DNA of 7,317 bases from Planctomycetota bacterium (GTDB lineage: Bacteria; Planctomycetota; Planctomycetia; Planctomycetales; Planctomycetaceae), in assembly GCA_027622115.1 (NCBI GenBank), contig JAQBZS010000350.1, positions 1 through 7,317 of the forward strand. Reading direction: 5' to 3'. Each line of letters opens with the position of its first letter. Within the stretch, counting starts at the first letter, position 1. Under the pieces are notes generated by a model. It was given only the letters and a program-made list of their open reading frames with translations. It had not been told where the DNA came from and made no database searches. Positions 6,116 through 7,317 of the stretch are shown piece by piece. The position numbers and the translations under genes are program-made.

Positions 6116-6757
6116 GTCAGGGCCTGTTTGCCAGCCAGTCTGCCCAGCTTCAGGAAGCGTTCGAGGCACTGCGTAACGACCTGATCCACGATGACGGTCC
6201 CCGCATCAGCACGATGAGGAACTATCGCTTTGCCATTTTGCAGTATTCGCCACAGGACGAGTTCAAGGTCCGTGGCGAAGTGCAGCGACTGGTACAGGAC
6301 CTGGAAAATTCCAGTTGGCACGTTCTCACCATCAGCCTCCAGAAACTGCTGTTCGATCGTGTCCGCAACGAAGGCGACGAATGGGTCGGACGCGTTATTG
6401 AAATGGAGAAGCGGATGCACGGCATCGGTCCCGATCGCGGACTGAACTACCTGCGTGATCGCGTGGCACCGCTCATTGAAGGTCCGGACGGGATTGCTGC
6501 CGATTGCAGTCGCATCATCTGCGAGCACGCGGAGCAGCACCCGGATCAAGTTGACCGGACCGTTGCTCTGATCGGCCGTGCGGGAGCGCTTTATCCGTTT
6601 TTTCGATCGTCATCGCTCCTTAAGCATCTGGATGGGCGGACGATGAATGTGCCGGCACGTGCTGCTCTATCCGGGCGAGCAGCGCGGTGACAAAGGCCTC
6701 TCGTTCATGGGTATGCTGAACGCCGACAGCGACTACCGACCGCGTATTTATCCATGA
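6112..6757 (+). pseudogene. brxB: BREX protein BrxB (DUF1788), frameshifted near the C-terminus
   Basis: The first 181 residues follow the DUF1788/BrxB family: RISTMRNYRFAILQYSPQDE (31-50), then FKVRGEVQRLVQDLE (51-65), LTISLQKLLFD (72-82) and IGRAGALYPFFRSSSLLKHL (154-173). After NVP the frame reads ARAALSGRAAR and stops at 6690. The expected end (VLLYPG, then GLSFMGML and SDYRPRIYP) lies in the next frame from 6659 to the TGA at 6755-6757, so one extra base sits within about 6652-6658. About 33 conserved residues are lost if the shift is real. BrxB is required for BREX function in well-studied systems, so a true frameshift would disable it. ATG 6112 overlaps the brxA stop (ATGA) and follows GGAGG (6103-6107) with 4-nt spacing. 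The shift could also be a sequencing error or a programmed +1 site, though no known slippery motif is evident. Confidence 0.8.
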
Positions 6758-6759
6758 AA

Positions 6760-6790
6760 GATCAACTGCGGGAAGATCAGGAACTGCGGG
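6760..6790. repeat. Direct repeats GATCA...AACTGCGGG ahead of the TA pair
   Basis: GATCA (6760-6764, 6775-6779) and AACTGCGGG (6764-6772, 6782-6790) each occur twice, the second pair 18 bp apart. They lie just after the remains of brxB and 54 bp before the antitoxin start. Antitoxins of the Phd/YefM type usually bind operators upstream of their own genes, so these could be the operator half-sites. The repeat could also be leftover coding sequence; a 14-codon ORF from ATG 6754 crosses it. Confidence 0.35.
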
Positions 6791-6843
6791 CACGATGATG
6801 TTTGACCGCGTCCCGAAAGTGGCAATCAGCGAGGAAGACAAAC

Positions 6844-7068
6844 ATGTCAGCAACGATTGGAATTGAAGAAGCTCAGGTCCGCTTGAAGGACCTGATCGCC
6901 GGACTGGGGCCTGGCGATGAGATTGTGATCACCGATCAGGATCACCCTGTTGCCCGAATTCTTCCGACGACGAAAAAGCAGCCCGTATTAGGAAGCTGTA
7001 AGGGGATGCTGACGATCGTTGAGGATGACGACGAGCATCTGGAAGACTTCAAGGAATACATGCCGTGA
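6844..7068 (+). CDS. Type II antitoxin, Phd/YefM family
   Basis: The 74-residue protein has the Phd/YefM layout. The N-terminal DNA-binding fold (IGIEEAQVRLKDLIAGLGPG, residues 5-24) is followed by DEIVITDQDHPVARILPT (25-42), matching the family's E-x-[IV]-x-I-T...P-V-A-x-L core. The linker reads LGSCKGMLTIVEDDDEHL (49-66), and an acidic C-terminal arm, EDFKEYMP, would wrap the toxin. ATG 6844 is preceded by GAGGAAG (6831-6837) with 6-nt spacing, the best ribosome binding site in this half of the window. The stop overlaps the toxin GTG in GTGA, the usual coupled arrangement. It should neutralise the toxin and repress the operon. The frame is complete and unremarkable for the family. Confidence 0.85.
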   Translation: MSATIGIEEAQVRLKDLIAGLGPGDEIVITDQDHPVARILPTTKKQPVLGSCKGMLTIVEDDDEHLEDFKEYMP

Positions 7069-7265
7069 GAATTCTTCTCGTTACACACTCATTTCTGTGG
7101 TTTGTTCTGGGCGATCTGAAGCTGAGCGCGTCGGCACGCGCGGAGATCGAATCGTCCCCGAACACCCGCCTTCTCAGTCCCGCGAGTTTCTGGGAAATCG
7201 CCATCAAAATCAGCGTCGGCAAATACACACTTCCAATGCCGTTCGAAGAAGTGACTTCTCAATAA
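7065..7265 (+). pseudogene. VapC-type PIN-domain toxin, truncated and active-site mutated
   Basis: The ORF reads MRILLVTHSFLWFVLGDLKL, then SASARAEIESSPNTRLLSPA, then SFWEIAIKISVGKYTLPMPF. This is the N-terminal half of a PIN-domain toxin of the Sll0205-like VapC group, a presumed Mg-dependent RNase. In the family the start is [ILV]LLDTH-x-FLW. Here the first catalytic Asp is Val6 (GTT in place of GAT or GAC). The Glu of WEIAIK is kept. The frame ends at TAA 7263-7265 after 66 residues, whereas such toxins are about 125-135 residues, so the later acidic residues (HHRDPFDR region) are missing. The +1 frame from 7261 starts NNRVEF, which resembles the expected continuation, so a frameshift may explain the stop. 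The GTG start overlaps the antitoxin stop. Toxicity is unlikely. Confidence 0.75.
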
Positions 7266-7317
7266 CCGTGTGGAATTCGTCTTTACACGATCGGCAGTTT
7301 CTGCGCGTCATACGCGG

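Noticed and set aside
6010..6549. 179-codon minus-strand ORF opposite brxA/brxB
   Set aside because: It is antisense to the family-recognised, coupled brxA and brxB genes, with no motif or ribosome binding site of its own.
1..7317. CRISPR arrays, tRNA or rRNA genes, insertion sequence ends
   Set aside because: No regularly spaced repeats, tRNA cloverleaf, rRNA sequence or transposase frame with flanking inverted repeats was seen in the reading.

Overview
The window reads like a piece of a planctomycete chromosome, most likely of the Pirellula/Rhodopirellula type. Three things point there: the secreted ThuA-domain protein at the left edge (a family expanded in Planctomycetes), a small lipoprotein with a TPR-like helical pair, and moderately high GC. 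No rRNA or tRNA gene was seen, so the assignment is inference.

Left part (1-1929): two ordinary, intact, divergently transcribed genes, a ThuA-like secreted protein on the minus strand and a lipoprotein on the plus strand, separated by about 270 bp.

Middle part (1930-4748): a patchwork of gene remains. An inverted repeat lies at 2016-2065. Next to it is a 5' fragment of a BREX phosphatase gene (pglZ/brxZ, plus strand, about 2106-2264). It abuts, tail to tail, a minus-strand gene of the plasmid pRiA4b ORF-3-like family that carries at least three frameshifts. Then come a possible small membrane protein, a short Cys-x-x-Cys protein too small for routine ORF calling, and a plus-strand ORF holding the C-terminal catalytic part of a type IB topoisomerase. 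The topoisomerase tail carries an exact 44-bp direct repeat. The stretch 4315-4748 has no convincing gene but has two hairpins.

Right part (4749-7317): the head of a BREX operon in type 6 order. brxE, brxA and brxB are translationally coupled through ATGA overlaps. brxB is broken by a +1 frameshift before its conserved C-terminus. Where brxC would be expected, a Phd/YefM-VapC-type toxin-antitoxin pair follows. Its antitoxin looks whole, but its toxin has lost the first catalytic Asp and stops at half length.

Taken together this looks like a decaying or rearranged defence/mobile island inserted next to housekeeping-type planctomycete genes. The frameshifts could be real decay or sequencing error. 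Whether brxC, pglX, a full pglZ and brxD exist beyond position 7317 cannot be told from this window.
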